Positions 18,506 through 25,815 of a stretch of DNA of 64,000 nucleotides are shown here, piece by piece. This DNA comes from Bacteroidales bacterium (GTDB taxonomy: Bacteria; Bacteroidota; Bacteroidia; Bacteroidales; JAGOPY01): the NCBI GenBank assembly GCA_023229505.1, contig JALNZD010000009.1:1-64000 (forward strand), given 5' to 3'. Numbering within the stretch: position 1 is the first letter of the stretch; every line of letters starts with the position of its first letter. The position numbers were made by a program, and so were the translations under genes. Under the pieces are notes generated by a model that was not told where the DNA came from, did not search any database, and worked only from the letters and a program-made list of their open reading frames with translations.

Positions 18506-19522
18506 ATGAAAAATATAACTTTTCTCCTATTCATCCTCCTGTCACAGGTTCTCAATTCCCAGGATACTTTTTCCATCATAGCAGTCGACACCATTACCGG
18601 CGAGATCGGAAGTGCCGGCGCCTCCTGTATTGATGAAACCCAGATTGAAGGAGGAGCGCTGATTATCAGCGATGTCATTCCGGGCCGGGGTGCAATCCAT
18701 ACCCAATCCTACTGGAATCCGACCAACCAGCAGAATGCCCATGCCCGCATGGTGGAAGGGATGAGCCCACTGGAAATTATTGACTGGCTCTCTACCCACG
18801 ATGCTCAAAATAACCCTACCGTGAGACAATATGGGATCGTCGACTTTGACACGCTTGGGCACGCACGGTCGGCGGGATTTACCGGGGCTAACTGCTTGAA
18901 TTACAAGAACCATATAACCGGACCGAACTATGCCATCCAGGGAAATATCCTGCTCGGCCAACAAATCCTTGACAGTATAGAGGCCCGCTTCCTGAATACT
19001 GAAGGTTCCTTTGCGGAAAAAATGATGGCTGCACTTCAGGGAGCCAAAGTCATTGGTGCCGATACCCGCTGCACTGAAAACGGCACTTCCTCGCTTTCGG
19101 CCTTCATCCGGGTGGCAAGACCTGCAGATACCGCCGGGGGCTTTTATTGCGACCTCAATGTCCCGTCATTACCCGCAGGCATGGAACCTATCGATTCATT
19201 GCAAACTCTTTTTAATGAATGGCTGGGTACCGTCGTGGGATTGAAGGAGAGCCGCCCTGAATCTGAGTTGCTGATTTATCCTAACCCAGCGTCGACTTAT
19301 TTTATAGTTGACAGTAGGCAGTTGACAGTAGGCAGTCAGCAGTCCCTGAAAATTGTTATTTACAATATGCTGGGTGAAAAAATCAGGGAAGTGAGAACGG
19401 AAGAAAAGGAAACCTGGAGGGTCAAGATAGATGTGTCAGGTTATCAGCCTGGGATTTATTTTGTAACGGTTCTTGATAAATCTGCCCCGGTCCTGACCAG
19501 GGAGCTGATTATAATTAAGTGA
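18506..19522 (+). CDS. DUF1028 family secreted protein with T9SS sorting domain
   Basis: This protein has 338 residues. A signal peptide ends near LNSQD. Residues from about 20 to 235 match the DUF1028 family (DTFSIIAVDTITGEIGSAGAS, HTQSYWNP and FTGANC), which is thought to have an Ntn-hydrolase-like fold; no activity is established. A T9SS domain follows from IYPNPAS to the C-terminus. Odd: the sorting domain is interrupted by about 12 residues (SRQLTVGSQQS) encoded by 7-bp DNA repeats (19306-19340). An almost identical peptide occurs in the C25 peptidase at 57919. I chose the second ATG (18506) because MKNITFLLF is a typical signal-peptide start; 18500 is possible. Confidence 0.85.
   Translation: MKNITFLLFILLSQVLNSQDTFSIIAVDTITGEIGSAGASCIDETQIEGGALIISDVIPGRGAIHTQSYWNPTNQQNAHARMVEGMSPLEIIDWLSTHDAQNNPTVRQYGIVDFDTLGHARSAGFTGANCLNYKNHITGPNYAIQGNILLGQQILDSIEARFLNTEGSFAEKMMAALQGAKVIGADTRCTENGTSSLSAFIRVARPADTAGGFYCDLNVPSLPAGMEPIDSLQTLFNEWLGTVVGLKESRPESELLIYPNPASTYFIVDSRQLTVGSQQSLKIVIYNMLGEKIREVRTEEKETWRVKIDVSGYQPGIYFVTVLDKSAPVLTRELIIIK
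19306..19340 (+). repeat. Five heptamer repeats inside the DUF1028 coding sequence
   Basis: Units are AGTTGAC, AGTAGGC, AGTTGAC, AGTAGGC and AGTCAGC. They lie within the T9SS sorting-domain coding region. Read in the gene frame they give SRQLTVGSQQ. The AGTTGAC variant sits where a further AGTAGGC would create an in-frame TAG. Confidence 0.85.
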
Positions 19523-19560
19523 AGCACGAAACAGGATGCAGGATTTTCCAGTGACTTCTG

Positions 19561-19603
19561 ACAGTTGACTGTTGACTGTTGTCCAACTGCCAACTGTTCA
19601 ACT
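19561..19603. terminator. Heptamer-derived hairpin between convergent genes
   Basis: ACAGTTG and ACTGTTG units (19561-19581) are followed by their complements, TCCAACT, GCCAACT and GTTCAAC. The two halves pair imperfectly. The hairpin sits between the stop of the DUF1028 gene and the end of queD, where a two-way terminator would be expected. There is no clear T-run, so termination is inference. Confidence 0.4.
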
Positions 19604-19605
19604 GC

Positions 19606-20052
19606 CTATTGATCAGCCGCATACCATTCTGCAGATGAGGTGGGAGTTTCTCTTAATCGCAAACCAAATAATTTCAGTTTATTTGGAAGAAGATCCTTTA
19701 TTTTTCCAGCCATATCGGCAATCATATTCTCAGTGGTAGGTTGGTAATCCAGCAAGACGATCTTTTCATAATTCTTCATCAGCATATCCAGCAGGTCTTT
19801 TGGCGAAGCGCTGTTAAGAACAAGTGCATGGTCAAACCGATCAATAATTTGTTGTTTGATTATATTTTTCAGATCCTTGAAATCGATCAGCATACCGTTT
19901 TTCGGGGAGGCATCATCCTGCATGGGAGAACCGATGACTGTTACCACCAGCGTGTAAGAGTGCCCGTGGATGTTTTTACAAAGACCGTCATAGCCGAGAA
20001 GTGCATGGGCCATATCGAAGGTGAACTCTTTACTGATCCGAACAACTGGCAT
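19606..20052 (-). CDS. queD: 6-carboxytetrahydropterin synthase / 6-pyruvoyl-tetrahydropterin synthase family
   Basis: This 148-residue enzyme converts dihydroneopterin triphosphate to a tetrahydropterin, most likely in queuosine (deazapurine) synthesis. The zinc ligands are H16 (FDMAHAL) and H29 and H31 (NIHGHSY). C25 is the catalytic thiol. The C-terminal RLRETPTSSAEW carries the conserved substrate-binding Glu region. I chose the ATG at 20052 over a TTG at 20073, because a -7 box (TAAATTTG, 20071-20078) covers the latter. The MntP-like gene upstream ends 23 bp before this start, so read-through from it is possible too. Confidence 0.88.
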   Translation of the reverse strand: MPVVRISKEFTFDMAHALLGYDGLCKNIHGHSYTLVVTVIGSPMQDDASPKNGMLIDFKDLKNIIKQQIIDRFDHALVLNSASPKDLLDMLMKNYEKIVLLDYQPTTENMIADMAGKIKDLLPNKLKLFGLRLRETPTSSAEWYAADQ

Positions 20053-20070
20053 ATTTGTAGTTTTGAGTGA

Positions 20071-20078
20071 CAAATTTA
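20071..20078 (-). promoter_or_regulatory. -7 promoter box for queD
   Basis: TAAATTTG on the minus strand fits TAnnTTTG. It overlaps the last codons of the MntP-like gene. The resulting leader to 20052 would be only about 10 nt. Confidence 0.4.
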
Positions 20079-20636
20079 CAAGATTTTCAGGTATTGAACG
20101 ATAATAAGCACGCAGATCAGGACAAGTCCAGCGCCGCCAATTGTTTCAGCAGTTCTACCGAAATTCATCATGCCCCGCTTGCCTGCCTGCACGCCTGCGA
20201 TCGTCATCAGGAATACCATTCCAAAAACAAATCCCGCCAAAATCAGGATATCAGGATAAAGGATTCCAAGGCCCATGCCCAAAAGGCAGGTATTGATGCT
20301 GATGACGAAAGCGAAACCCATTAATATGCGCCTGCTTTCAACGGCCATGGTCCGCTGTGCTGCACCCAACCTTCTCGCGTCAGCAAATATCCGGGCCCCG
20401 ATAAAAAAGATTATCATCACCGCTACCGGGATTTTCAGGTCATGAAAAAATCCCTTTATGCTGAACCCTATTACCCAGCCTACAGCCATCATTACCGTCT
20501 CAAAAAGGGCAAAGACAAATGCTATCCGCAACGCTTCCTTCCACAAGATACAGCGGTAAACACTGCTGTTCAGCGCCACCGAAAACGGCACCAGGCTCAG
20601 GAGGAAGGAGATGAGGAGGAGCGGGAGGAGGCTCAT
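20076..20636 (-). CDS. MntP-like membrane protein lacking the transport aspartates
   Basis: This 186-residue protein has six predicted helices and clear MntP (manganese efflux, DUF204) landmarks: EALRIAFVFALFETVMMAVGW matches the third-helix block including its Glu, and IGARIF matches the next. However, the two acidic motifs of MntP are changed. The first-helix MDAFA motif is replaced by PFSVALN, and the TSLDAMAVG motif reads ISINTCLLG, with Asn in place of Asp. Either the substrate differs or transport works in another way. It is followed by queD on the same strand. Assignment to the family is firm; the function as a manganese exporter is not. Confidence 0.7.
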   Translation of the reverse strand: MSLLPLLLISFLLSLVPFSVALNSSVYRCILWKEALRIAFVFALFETVMMAVGWVIGFSIKGFFHDLKIPVAVMIIFFIGARIFADARRLGAAQRTMAVESRRILMGFAFVISINTCLLGMGLGILYPDILILAGFVFGMVFLMTIAGVQAGKRGMMNFGRTAETIGGAGLVLICVLIIVQYLKIL

Positions 20637-20640
20637 AATT

Positions 20641-20724
20641 CAAAGTTCAAAGTTCAAAGTGTAAAGTGCAAAGTGCAAAGTGCAAAGTGCAAAGTGCAAA
20701 GTGCAAAGTGCAAAGTGCAAAGTT
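20641..20724. repeat. Tandem heptamer array, CAAAGTG/CAAAGTT, 12 units
   Basis: Twelve 7-bp units in perfect phase: two CAAAGTT, then CAAAGTG with one TAAAGTG variant, and a final CAAAGTT. It begins a few bases upstream of the MntP-like start and fills most of the gap to the fRMsr gene. Same unit length as the other arrays in this window. Confidence 0.9.
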
Positions 20725-20768
20725 CCTAATTTCAAGTTTCAAGTTTCAGAGTTCCATTCTTCTGTCTT

Positions 20769-21230
20769 CTAATCGCCAATCAATCCCACTATTTTCTCCA
20801 GCCATTCTGCATCCACTTCATCGAAAGAGCCATGCTCTTTGCTATCGACGTCAAGCACGCCAATGATGTTGTCTTTACTATTTCTTACCGGAACGACGAT
20901 TTCGGATTTAGAGCGGGAATCGCAGGCAATGTGGCCGGGGAACAAGTGGACGTCAGGGACAACAATCGTTTCTGCGGCATTTATTCCGGCCCAGCAAACC
21001 CCGGTGTCCTTCTTCAGTTTAATACAGGCCAGGCTTCCCTGGTAGGGGCCGACGATCAGTTCACCATGGTCGAGGAGATAAAAACCGGTCCAGAAGTAAT
21101 AGTCCATCTTTTGATGCAACACGGCAGCGATAGTTGACATGCAGGCAATCATGTTCGGTTTGTCCTTCAGTAATTCTTCAAGTTGATCGTATATCCTTTG
21201 GTATCTTCCGGTTTTCTGGGTTTCTGTCAT
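20769..21230 (-). CDS. msrC: Free methionine-(R)-sulfoxide reductase (GAF domain)
   Basis: This 153-residue single GAF-domain enzyme reduces free methionine-R-sulfoxide using thioredoxin. It has the family signature with Cys residues in GVCW (C79) and HIACDSRSKSEIVVP (C103). The latter is the catalytic position in this family, and C69 lies nearby as in other members. The length is normal. A -7 box (21253-21260) precedes it. Together with the divergent rubrerythrin it suggests protection against oxidative damage. Confidence 0.9.
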   Translation of the reverse strand: MTETQKTGRYQRIYDQLEELLKDKPNMIACMSTIAAVLHQKMDYYFWTGFYLLDHGELIVGPYQGSLACIKLKKDTGVCWAGINAAETIVVPDVHLFPGHIACDSRSKSEIVVPVRNSKDNIIGVLDVDSKEHGSFDEVDAEWLEKIVGLIGD

Positions 21231-21252
21231 ATTAAATTATTCAATATGCCTT

Positions 21253-21260
21253 CAAAATTA
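21253..21260 (-). promoter_or_regulatory. -7 promoter box for the fRMsr gene
   Basis: TAATTTTG on the minus strand fits TAnnTTTG, about 23 nt upstream of the start at 21230. It adjoins two and a half AACATTA heptamers (to 21276). Confidence 0.45.
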
Positions 21261-21304
21261 AACATTAAACATTAACTTTAAGTTCTCATTCTAAACCAAA
21301 ACTT

Positions 21305-21880
21305 ATGAAATCCATAAAAGGAACACAAACCGAAAAAAACCTCCTGAAAGCTTTTGCCGGCGAATCCATGGCAAGGAACCGTTATGATTTCTTTGCCAAA
21401 CAAGCTAAAAAAGAAGGGTTGGAGCAGATCGCTGCCTTGTTTACGGAAACTGCCGGGAACGAGCAATCGCATGCCAAACAGTTCTTCAGATACCTGGAAG
21501 GAGGAATGGTGGAGATCACAGCTTCTTACCCGGCCGGTATAATCGGTAATACGCTCGAAAACCTTAAGGCTGCCGCTGAAGGCGAACATGAAGAATGGGC
21601 GAGCCTCTATCCTGAATTTGCCAGGATCGCAGAGGAAGAAGGCTTTAAAGAAGTAGCCATAACTTTCCGGCTCATTTCTAAAGTGGAAAAAGTACACGAG
21701 GAAAGGTACTTAAAGCTTCACAGAAACCTGGAAGAAGGAAAGGTATTTGAACGGGAAGGAAAGGTGGTATGGAAATGCCGCGTTTGCGGATACCTGCATG
21801 AAGCAAAAAAACCACCGCTGAACTGCCCGTTGTGCCATCACCCGCAGGCTTATTTTGAGCTGGTGGAAGAAAACTACTAA
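21305..21880 (+). CDS. rbr: Rubrerythrin
   Basis: This 191-residue peroxide-reducing di-iron protein has ferritin-like helices with iron ligands in AFAGESMARNRY, GNEQSHA and EGEHEEW. A C-terminal rubredoxin-like site has the cysteine pairs CRVC and CPLC. Length and order match the classical family. It is typical of anaerobes, where it detoxifies hydrogen peroxide with electrons from NADH-dependent donors. It is divergent from the fRMsr gene and convergent with tnaA, with only 15 bp between the stops. Confidence 0.93.
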   Translation: MKSIKGTQTEKNLLKAFAGESMARNRYDFFAKQAKKEGLEQIAALFTETAGNEQSHAKQFFRYLEGGMVEITASYPAGIIGNTLENLKAAAEGEHEEWASLYPEFARIAEEEGFKEVAITFRLISKVEKVHEERYLKLHRNLEEGKVFEREGKVVWKCRVCGYLHEAKKPPLNCPLCHHPQAYFELVEENY

Positions 21881-21886
21881 TGAATA

Positions 21887-21902
21887 ATTTTAAATTTAAA
21901 AT
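21887..21902. repeat. 16-bp AT-only palindrome between convergent stops
   Basis: ATTTTAAATTTAAAAT is a perfect palindrome. It covers the stop codon of tnaA and follows the rubrerythrin stop by a few bases. It may act as a weak two-way terminator. Confidence 0.45.
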
Positions 21903-23272
21903 TTCTCAAGTTCGACAGTAAAGTGCCTCAGAATCGTCGCTTCCCGGGTAATGCGAAGTCCGGTTTTGATCTCATCACGTCGGTCCCAGATATTTTTCAG
22001 GCAGGCAGCCACGTAATCCATGTGGTTATTGGTATAGACCCGCCGTGGGATGGCCAGGCGCATCAGTTCCAGCTTCGGGTAACGGTTCTCCCGTGTTACG
22101 GGGTCACGGTCTGCCATCAGGGTACCAATCTCCACGCCCCTCACGCCGCCTTCGATGTAAAGCTCCACTGCGAGGGTCTGTGCCTGGAATTGTTCTTTCG
22201 GTAATTTAGGTAAAAATTTACGAGCATCGACGAAGATTGCATGGCCGCCATAAGGTTGCTGCACCGGGATACCAAAGTCGGAAAGCAGTTTACCCAGGTA
22301 AGCCACCTGCTCTACCCTTGTTTCCAGGTAATTGAATTCCGTCCCTTCATAAAGCCCCTGTGCCAGCGCGTTCATATCGCGGCCCGACATCCCCCCGTAA
22401 GTGATATATCCTTCAAAAAGAATATTAAAGACACTGGCCTGGCGGTAGAGCTCCTCCTCGCGGAAAGCGATGAACCCACCCATATTCACAATCGCATCTT
22501 TCTTGCTGCTCATGGTCATGGCATCCACATAACTCATCATTTCCTTGACGATATCGCGGACAGAAATATGCCCAAAACCCGGCTCACGCTTTTTTATGAA
22601 ATAGGCATTCTCGGCAAAGCGTGCGCCGTCAAGGATAACCAATACCCCATATTTTTTAGCCATGGCGGAAACAGCTTTCAGATTTTCCATCGAAACTGGT
22701 TGTCCTCCGGGTGTATTGCAGGTCACGGTGACGATAATCATGGGAATCTTCTCCCGGGGGCTTGCTTTCAGGACCCCCTCCAGTTTTTCAAGGTCTATAT
22801 TGCCTTTAAAAGGATGATACACTGAAGTATCGTATGCTTCTTTTATGGTGCAGTCAACTGCAGTGGCATGACGAAACTCGATATGTCCCTTTGTAGTGTC
22901 GAAATGGGCGTTGCCGGGAATTATATTGCCTTCTTTCACCAATACTGAAAATAAGACATTCTCGGCAGCTCTGCCTTGATGAGTGGGCAGAAAATAATCA
23001 AATCCCAGGATCCCCTGGATCGCTTCTTTCATTTTGAAATAGGAGGAAGCCCCTGCATAGCTCTCGTCACCCAACATCATGGCCGACCATTGGAGGTCGC
23101 TCATGGCCCCGGTGCCGGAATCGGTCAGAAGGTCGATAAAAACGTGTCCGCTCCGAAGGTTGAATAAATTGTATCTGGCTTCTTTTATCCATTCCTGTCT
23201 TTCAGCTTTAGAGCTGCGGTATAGAGGCTCCACCATTTTTATCTTATATGATTCAGCAAAAGGCAATTTCAT
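21896..23272 (-). CDS. tnaA: Tryptophanase (PLP-dependent beta-eliminating lyase)
   Basis: This 458-residue enzyme splits tryptophan into indole, pyruvate and ammonia. Family blocks include FIDLLTDSGTGAMSD, LPTHQGRAAEN and NTPGGQPVS, with the PLP-binding lysine at K258 in MSSKKDA. It belongs to the tryptophanase/tyrosine phenol-lyase family. Near the C-terminus it reads GVRGVEIGTL, as in tryptophanases (AVEIGS), not the MERG of tyrosine phenol-lyases whose Arg binds the phenol. FDTTKGH also matches tryptophanase. It appears to be a single-gene unit with no TnaC-like leader or tryptophan permease visible. Heptamers (ATTGAAA) lie just upstream of the start. Confidence 0.88.
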   Translation of the reverse strand: MKLPFAESYKIKMVEPLYRSSKAERQEWIKEARYNLFNLRSGHVFIDLLTDSGTGAMSDLQWSAMMLGDESYAGASSYFKMKEAIQGILGFDYFLPTHQGRAAENVLFSVLVKEGNIIPGNAHFDTTKGHIEFRHATAVDCTIKEAYDTSVYHPFKGNIDLEKLEGVLKASPREKIPMIIVTVTCNTPGGQPVSMENLKAVSAMAKKYGVLVILDGARFAENAYFIKKREPGFGHISVRDIVKEMMSYVDAMTMSSKKDAIVNMGGFIAFREEELYRQASVFNILFEGYITYGGMSGRDMNALAQGLYEGTEFNYLETRVEQVAYLGKLLSDFGIPVQQPYGGHAIFVDARKFLPKLPKEQFQAQTLAVELYIEGGVRGVEIGTLMADRDPVTRENRYPKLELMRLAIPRRVYTNNHMDYVAACLKNIWDRRDEIKTGLRITREATILRHFTVELEKF

Positions 23273-23282
23273 GGGAGGATTA

Positions 23283-23310
23283 ATTGAAAATTGAAAATTG
23301 AAAATTGAAA
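23283..23310. repeat. Four exact ATTGAAA heptamers upstream of tnaA
   Basis: Four perfect 7-bp copies lie 11-38 bp upstream of the tnaA start codon, within its 5' region. The sequence differs from the other heptamer arrays but the unit length is the same. Confidence 0.85.
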
Positions 23311-23495
23311 ATGGAAGCAGGATTAGTGATTAGTTGTACTGCTTACAATGAATGAAATGATCAACAATGAAATTCGTCCCTGTTCTTCAGATTCAGGTAC
23401 ATGAATTTTTTAGATTTGAATTGCCTGTAAATCATTAAATAATGCTGTTACTTGCATCATCAAAAATAAAAAAAATTTTTACTTTTAATGAAAAT

Positions 23496-23523
23496 GCAAC
23501 CCAAGATATTTTATTTTGTCTTT
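23496..23523 (+). promoter_or_regulatory. Candidate ECF-sigma promoter, third sigma locus
   Basis: GCAAC (23496-23500), a 17-bp spacer, then GTCTTT (23518-23523). This is the same two-part element as ahead of modules 1 and 2. It overlaps the first codon of the longest sigma reading frame, which argues for a start further downstream. Confidence 0.6.
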
Positions 23524-24100
23524 ACCGTTGAATAATCCAAACAGGAAACCGGAAGTGGAGCAGACGGATATCAGCAGAGATATCATAGATCGCAGCAAAA
23601 AAGGGGACAGGCAGGCTCAATACCAGCTATATAAGATGTATGCCAGGGCCATGTTCAACATCTGCTATCGAATGATGAACGACAAATCCGAAGCTGAAGA
23701 CATGTTGCAGGAATCATTTTCAGAGGCGTTCCGCCGGCTTGACAGCTTCCGCCACGAATCTACATTCGGGGCCTGGTTGAAAATGATCGTGATCAACAAG
23801 TGTATCAACGAGATCAAACGAAAGAAAGCCCAGTTAGAGTTCTTTGATGATATGTCGCCTTTTGAAGAGGAAGAAGAACTCCAGGATGAACAGGAAATGG
23901 GGTTATCTCCGGATAAAATCAAGAAAGCAATGGAGGGGATACCTAAAGGAAGCAGGATGATTTTCTCACTTTATTTACTTGAAGGTTATGATCACCAGGA
24001 GATATCGGAAATCCTGAACATCAGTGAATCAAATTCAAAGACGCAGTATATGCGGGCTAAACAAAGAATTAAAGAAATATTAAAAACACAGGTTTTATGA
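23516..24100 (+). CDS. ECF RNA polymerase sigma factor, third locus
   Basis: This encodes up to 194 residues, with sigma region 2 at about 35-105 (EAEDMLQESFSEAFRRLDSF) and region 4 at about 135-190 (YDHQEISEILNISESNSKTQ). An acidic linker (FEEEEELQDEQE) separates them. The start is uncertain. The longest frame opens with TTG at 23516, but the candidate promoter at 23496-23523 would place the transcript start beyond it; TTG 23528 or GTG 23555 (preceded by AGGAAACCGGAA) are then better. The stop overlaps the next ATG (ATGA). It is more distant from the two other sigma factors than they are from each other. Confidence 0.9.
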   Translation: MSLPLNNPNRKPEVEQTDISRDIIDRSKKGDRQAQYQLYKMYARAMFNICYRMMNDKSEAEDMLQESFSEAFRRLDSFRHESTFGAWLKMIVINKCINEIKRKKAQLEFFDDMSPFEEEEELQDEQEMGLSPDKIKKAMEGIPKGSRMIFSLYLLEGYDHQEISEILNISESNSKTQYMRAKQRIKEILKTQVL

Positions 24101-24672
24101 GTATTGACGAATTAGAAAAATATATCCTTGATCATCGCGGGCAATTCGATGATCAGGAACCCGACCCGGCCTTATGGGAGAAGGTTGACACAGGCAAAGC
24201 GCCTGTGATCCGGATTAATTGGAAAGATATTGCCTGGAAAGCCGCGGCTGTGGCTGCTATTTTCGTGGCATCTTATTACTTCCACGATTACATGGCATCC
24301 CGGAAACAATCGTCCCAGAACCTCATGAGTAAAAATGCTGAAGTTAATTCACCGATAGTAAGGGAATTGATCGAAGCGGAAGCCTATTACACTTCACAAA
24401 TCGACATGAGAAAAGAAGAGGTATTCCGGCTGACCGCATCCAATCCGGAAGTGCGCCGTGAAATAAACCTTGAAATGGTTGAACTTGACAGGGTTTTTAC
24501 AGAATTGAAGGAGGATCTGAAAGATAATGCAGACAATGAAGAAGTCATAGAAGCCATGATCCAGAACTACCGCCTGAAGCTTGACATCCTGGAAGAAATG
24601 CTGCTTCAGCTAAAACAATCAAACGAATCTCAAAATGAAAAAAGCCATGAAGACACACCTATCGAATTATAA
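24097..24672 (+). CDS. Putative anti-sigma factor with one TM helix and periplasmic coiled coil
   Basis: This 191-residue protein is coupled to the sigma gene by an ATGA overlap. Its cytoplasmic N-terminus carries EPDPALWEKV, the same signature found at this point in the two module proteins at 6380 and 10023. A single hydrophobic helix spans about residues 44-62. The remainder is charged and helical with heptad character (about 90-175), so a periplasmic coiled coil is likely. No barrel follows, unlike the two other cases. I infer that it binds the sigma factor at the inner membrane. The 3' end overlaps the next gene by 38 bp in another frame. Confidence 0.75.
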   Translation: MSIDELEKYILDHRGQFDDQEPDPALWEKVDTGKAPVIRINWKDIAWKAAAVAAIFVASYYFHDYMASRKQSSQNLMSKNAEVNSPIVRELIEAEAYYTSQIDMRKEEVFRLTASNPEVRREINLEMVELDRVFTELKEDLKDNADNEEVIEAMIQNYRLKLDILEEMLLQLKQSNESQNEKSHEDTPIEL

Positions 24673-25753
24673 ATACCTGGTGATTTCCGCCTGCCTGGCC
24701 ATTAGTTTTTCGCTGACCGGCCAGACTTTCGAGAATAGCCGGACACTCAGGGAGGCATACAGGATCGCCTCGAACGTGGAGGTACAGGTGATCAACAAAT
24801 ACGGGGATATTCATCTGATTCCATGGGAAAAAGATTCCGTTGTTTTTGAGATTGATTTTTCCGTAACCTCCAATAAACAAGCTAAAGCCGATAAGATCTT
24901 TGATTATATCGATTTCGATTTTAAAGCGACAGCTTATTACGTGATCGCCCAGACTGTTTTCGAAGGGCAGAACACTATCTGGAGCGAAATGGCAGATGTT
25001 GCCAGTACGATTTTCAGCAGCGGAACCAGTACACGGATCGATTACACGGTTTATTTTCCTGCCGGGAACGACATCAGGATCGAAAATAAGTTTGGAAACA
25101 TATACACCACGGATCATACCGGTAGAGTCGATATCAATTTATCTAACGGTGATATGAAGGCACATACTTTCAGTGGCCCGGCCAGGCTTAAAATCGAGTT
25201 CGGGAATGTGAGCATTGACGAGATCACCAACGCGAATATTTCGCTTGGATATGCGGAATTCAACCTTGAAAAAGCGGGTGAGATCAATTTTGAAACCCGT
25301 TCATCCAAACTGTATCTTAATTCGTGTGAAAAACTTCACCTGGATTCAAAACGGGACCGTTATTACATCAAATCAGCCGCAGAATTGACGGGTGATGTCT
25401 TTTTCTCCTACCTGAGCCTTGATAAAGCAACGTCGAAAATCAATCTTAAAACTAATTACGGTGATTTTAAACTCCTTGATATCTCAGAAACTTTTCTTCG
25501 CATGGATTTCTTCTCTCAATATTCGGATATTACGTTATACCTGAATGACGAACACCTGTATGAGCTTGATATCATAAGGGATGACCATTCACAGGTCATT
25601 TCCTCGACTGCCCTGCTCTCACAGAAGGAGGATCCGGTAGATGGCGTTGATGACACCTTCCGCTCGGTAATTACAGCTGGAAACCCTGTTAAATCAAAGG
25701 TTCCTGTAAATATCCATATTAAATCCGGTAAAATTTATTTAATGGGGTCATAA
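24635..25753 (+). CDS. DUF4097-like exported beta-repeat protein
   Basis: This 372-residue protein has a signal peptide ending around SLTGQ. The rest consists of repeated short beta-strands with turns such as NKYGDIHL, NKFGNIYT and NYGDFKL, the pattern of DUF4097-type beta-solenoids. No enzymatic residue is visible. It overlaps the anti-sigma gene, so it belongs to the sigma operon. An in-frame ATG at 24647 is an alternative start. It is probably periplasmic or outer-membrane associated and may be an output or sensor of the sigma pathway; the function is unknown. Confidence 0.7.
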   Translation: MKKAMKTHLSNYKYLVISACLAISFSLTGQTFENSRTLREAYRIASNVEVQVINKYGDIHLIPWEKDSVVFEIDFSVTSNKQAKADKIFDYIDFDFKATAYYVIAQTVFEGQNTIWSEMADVASTIFSSGTSTRIDYTVYFPAGNDIRIENKFGNIYTTDHTGRVDINLSNGDMKAHTFSGPARLKIEFGNVSIDEITNANISLGYAEFNLEKAGEINFETRSSKLYLNSCEKLHLDSKRDRYYIKSAAELTGDVFFSYLSLDKATSKINLKTNYGDFKLLDISETFLRMDFFSQYSDITLYLNDEHLYELDIIRDDHSQVISSTALLSQKEDPVDGVDDTFRSVITAGNPVKSKVPVNIHIKSGKIYLMGS

Positions 25754-25768
25754 ATATTTTTGAAAAAT

Positions 25769-25796
25769 GTAACCTTCGAGAAATCATCTTGTCTTT
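25769..25796 (+). promoter_or_regulatory. Candidate ECF-sigma promoter before the GIN-domain gene
   Basis: GTAAC (25769-25773), a 17-bp spacer, then GTCTTT (25791-25796), about 20 nt before the ATG at 25816. It resembles the element ahead of the third sigma gene and suggests the GIN gene is a target of that factor. A TATTTTTG box at 25755-25762 could serve the housekeeping sigma. Confidence 0.55.
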
Positions 25797-25815
25797 AACA
25801 TTAAAATTAATAATC

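Noticed and set aside
20641..20724. Possible CRISPR array
   Set aside because: The unit is 7 bp with no spacers, and no cas gene is present in the window. It is a simple tandem array.
21896..23272. Tyrosine phenol-lyase instead of tryptophanase
   Set aside because: The phenol-binding Arg motif (MERG) is absent and the sequence reads VEIG as in tryptophanases; FDTTKGH also points to tryptophanase.
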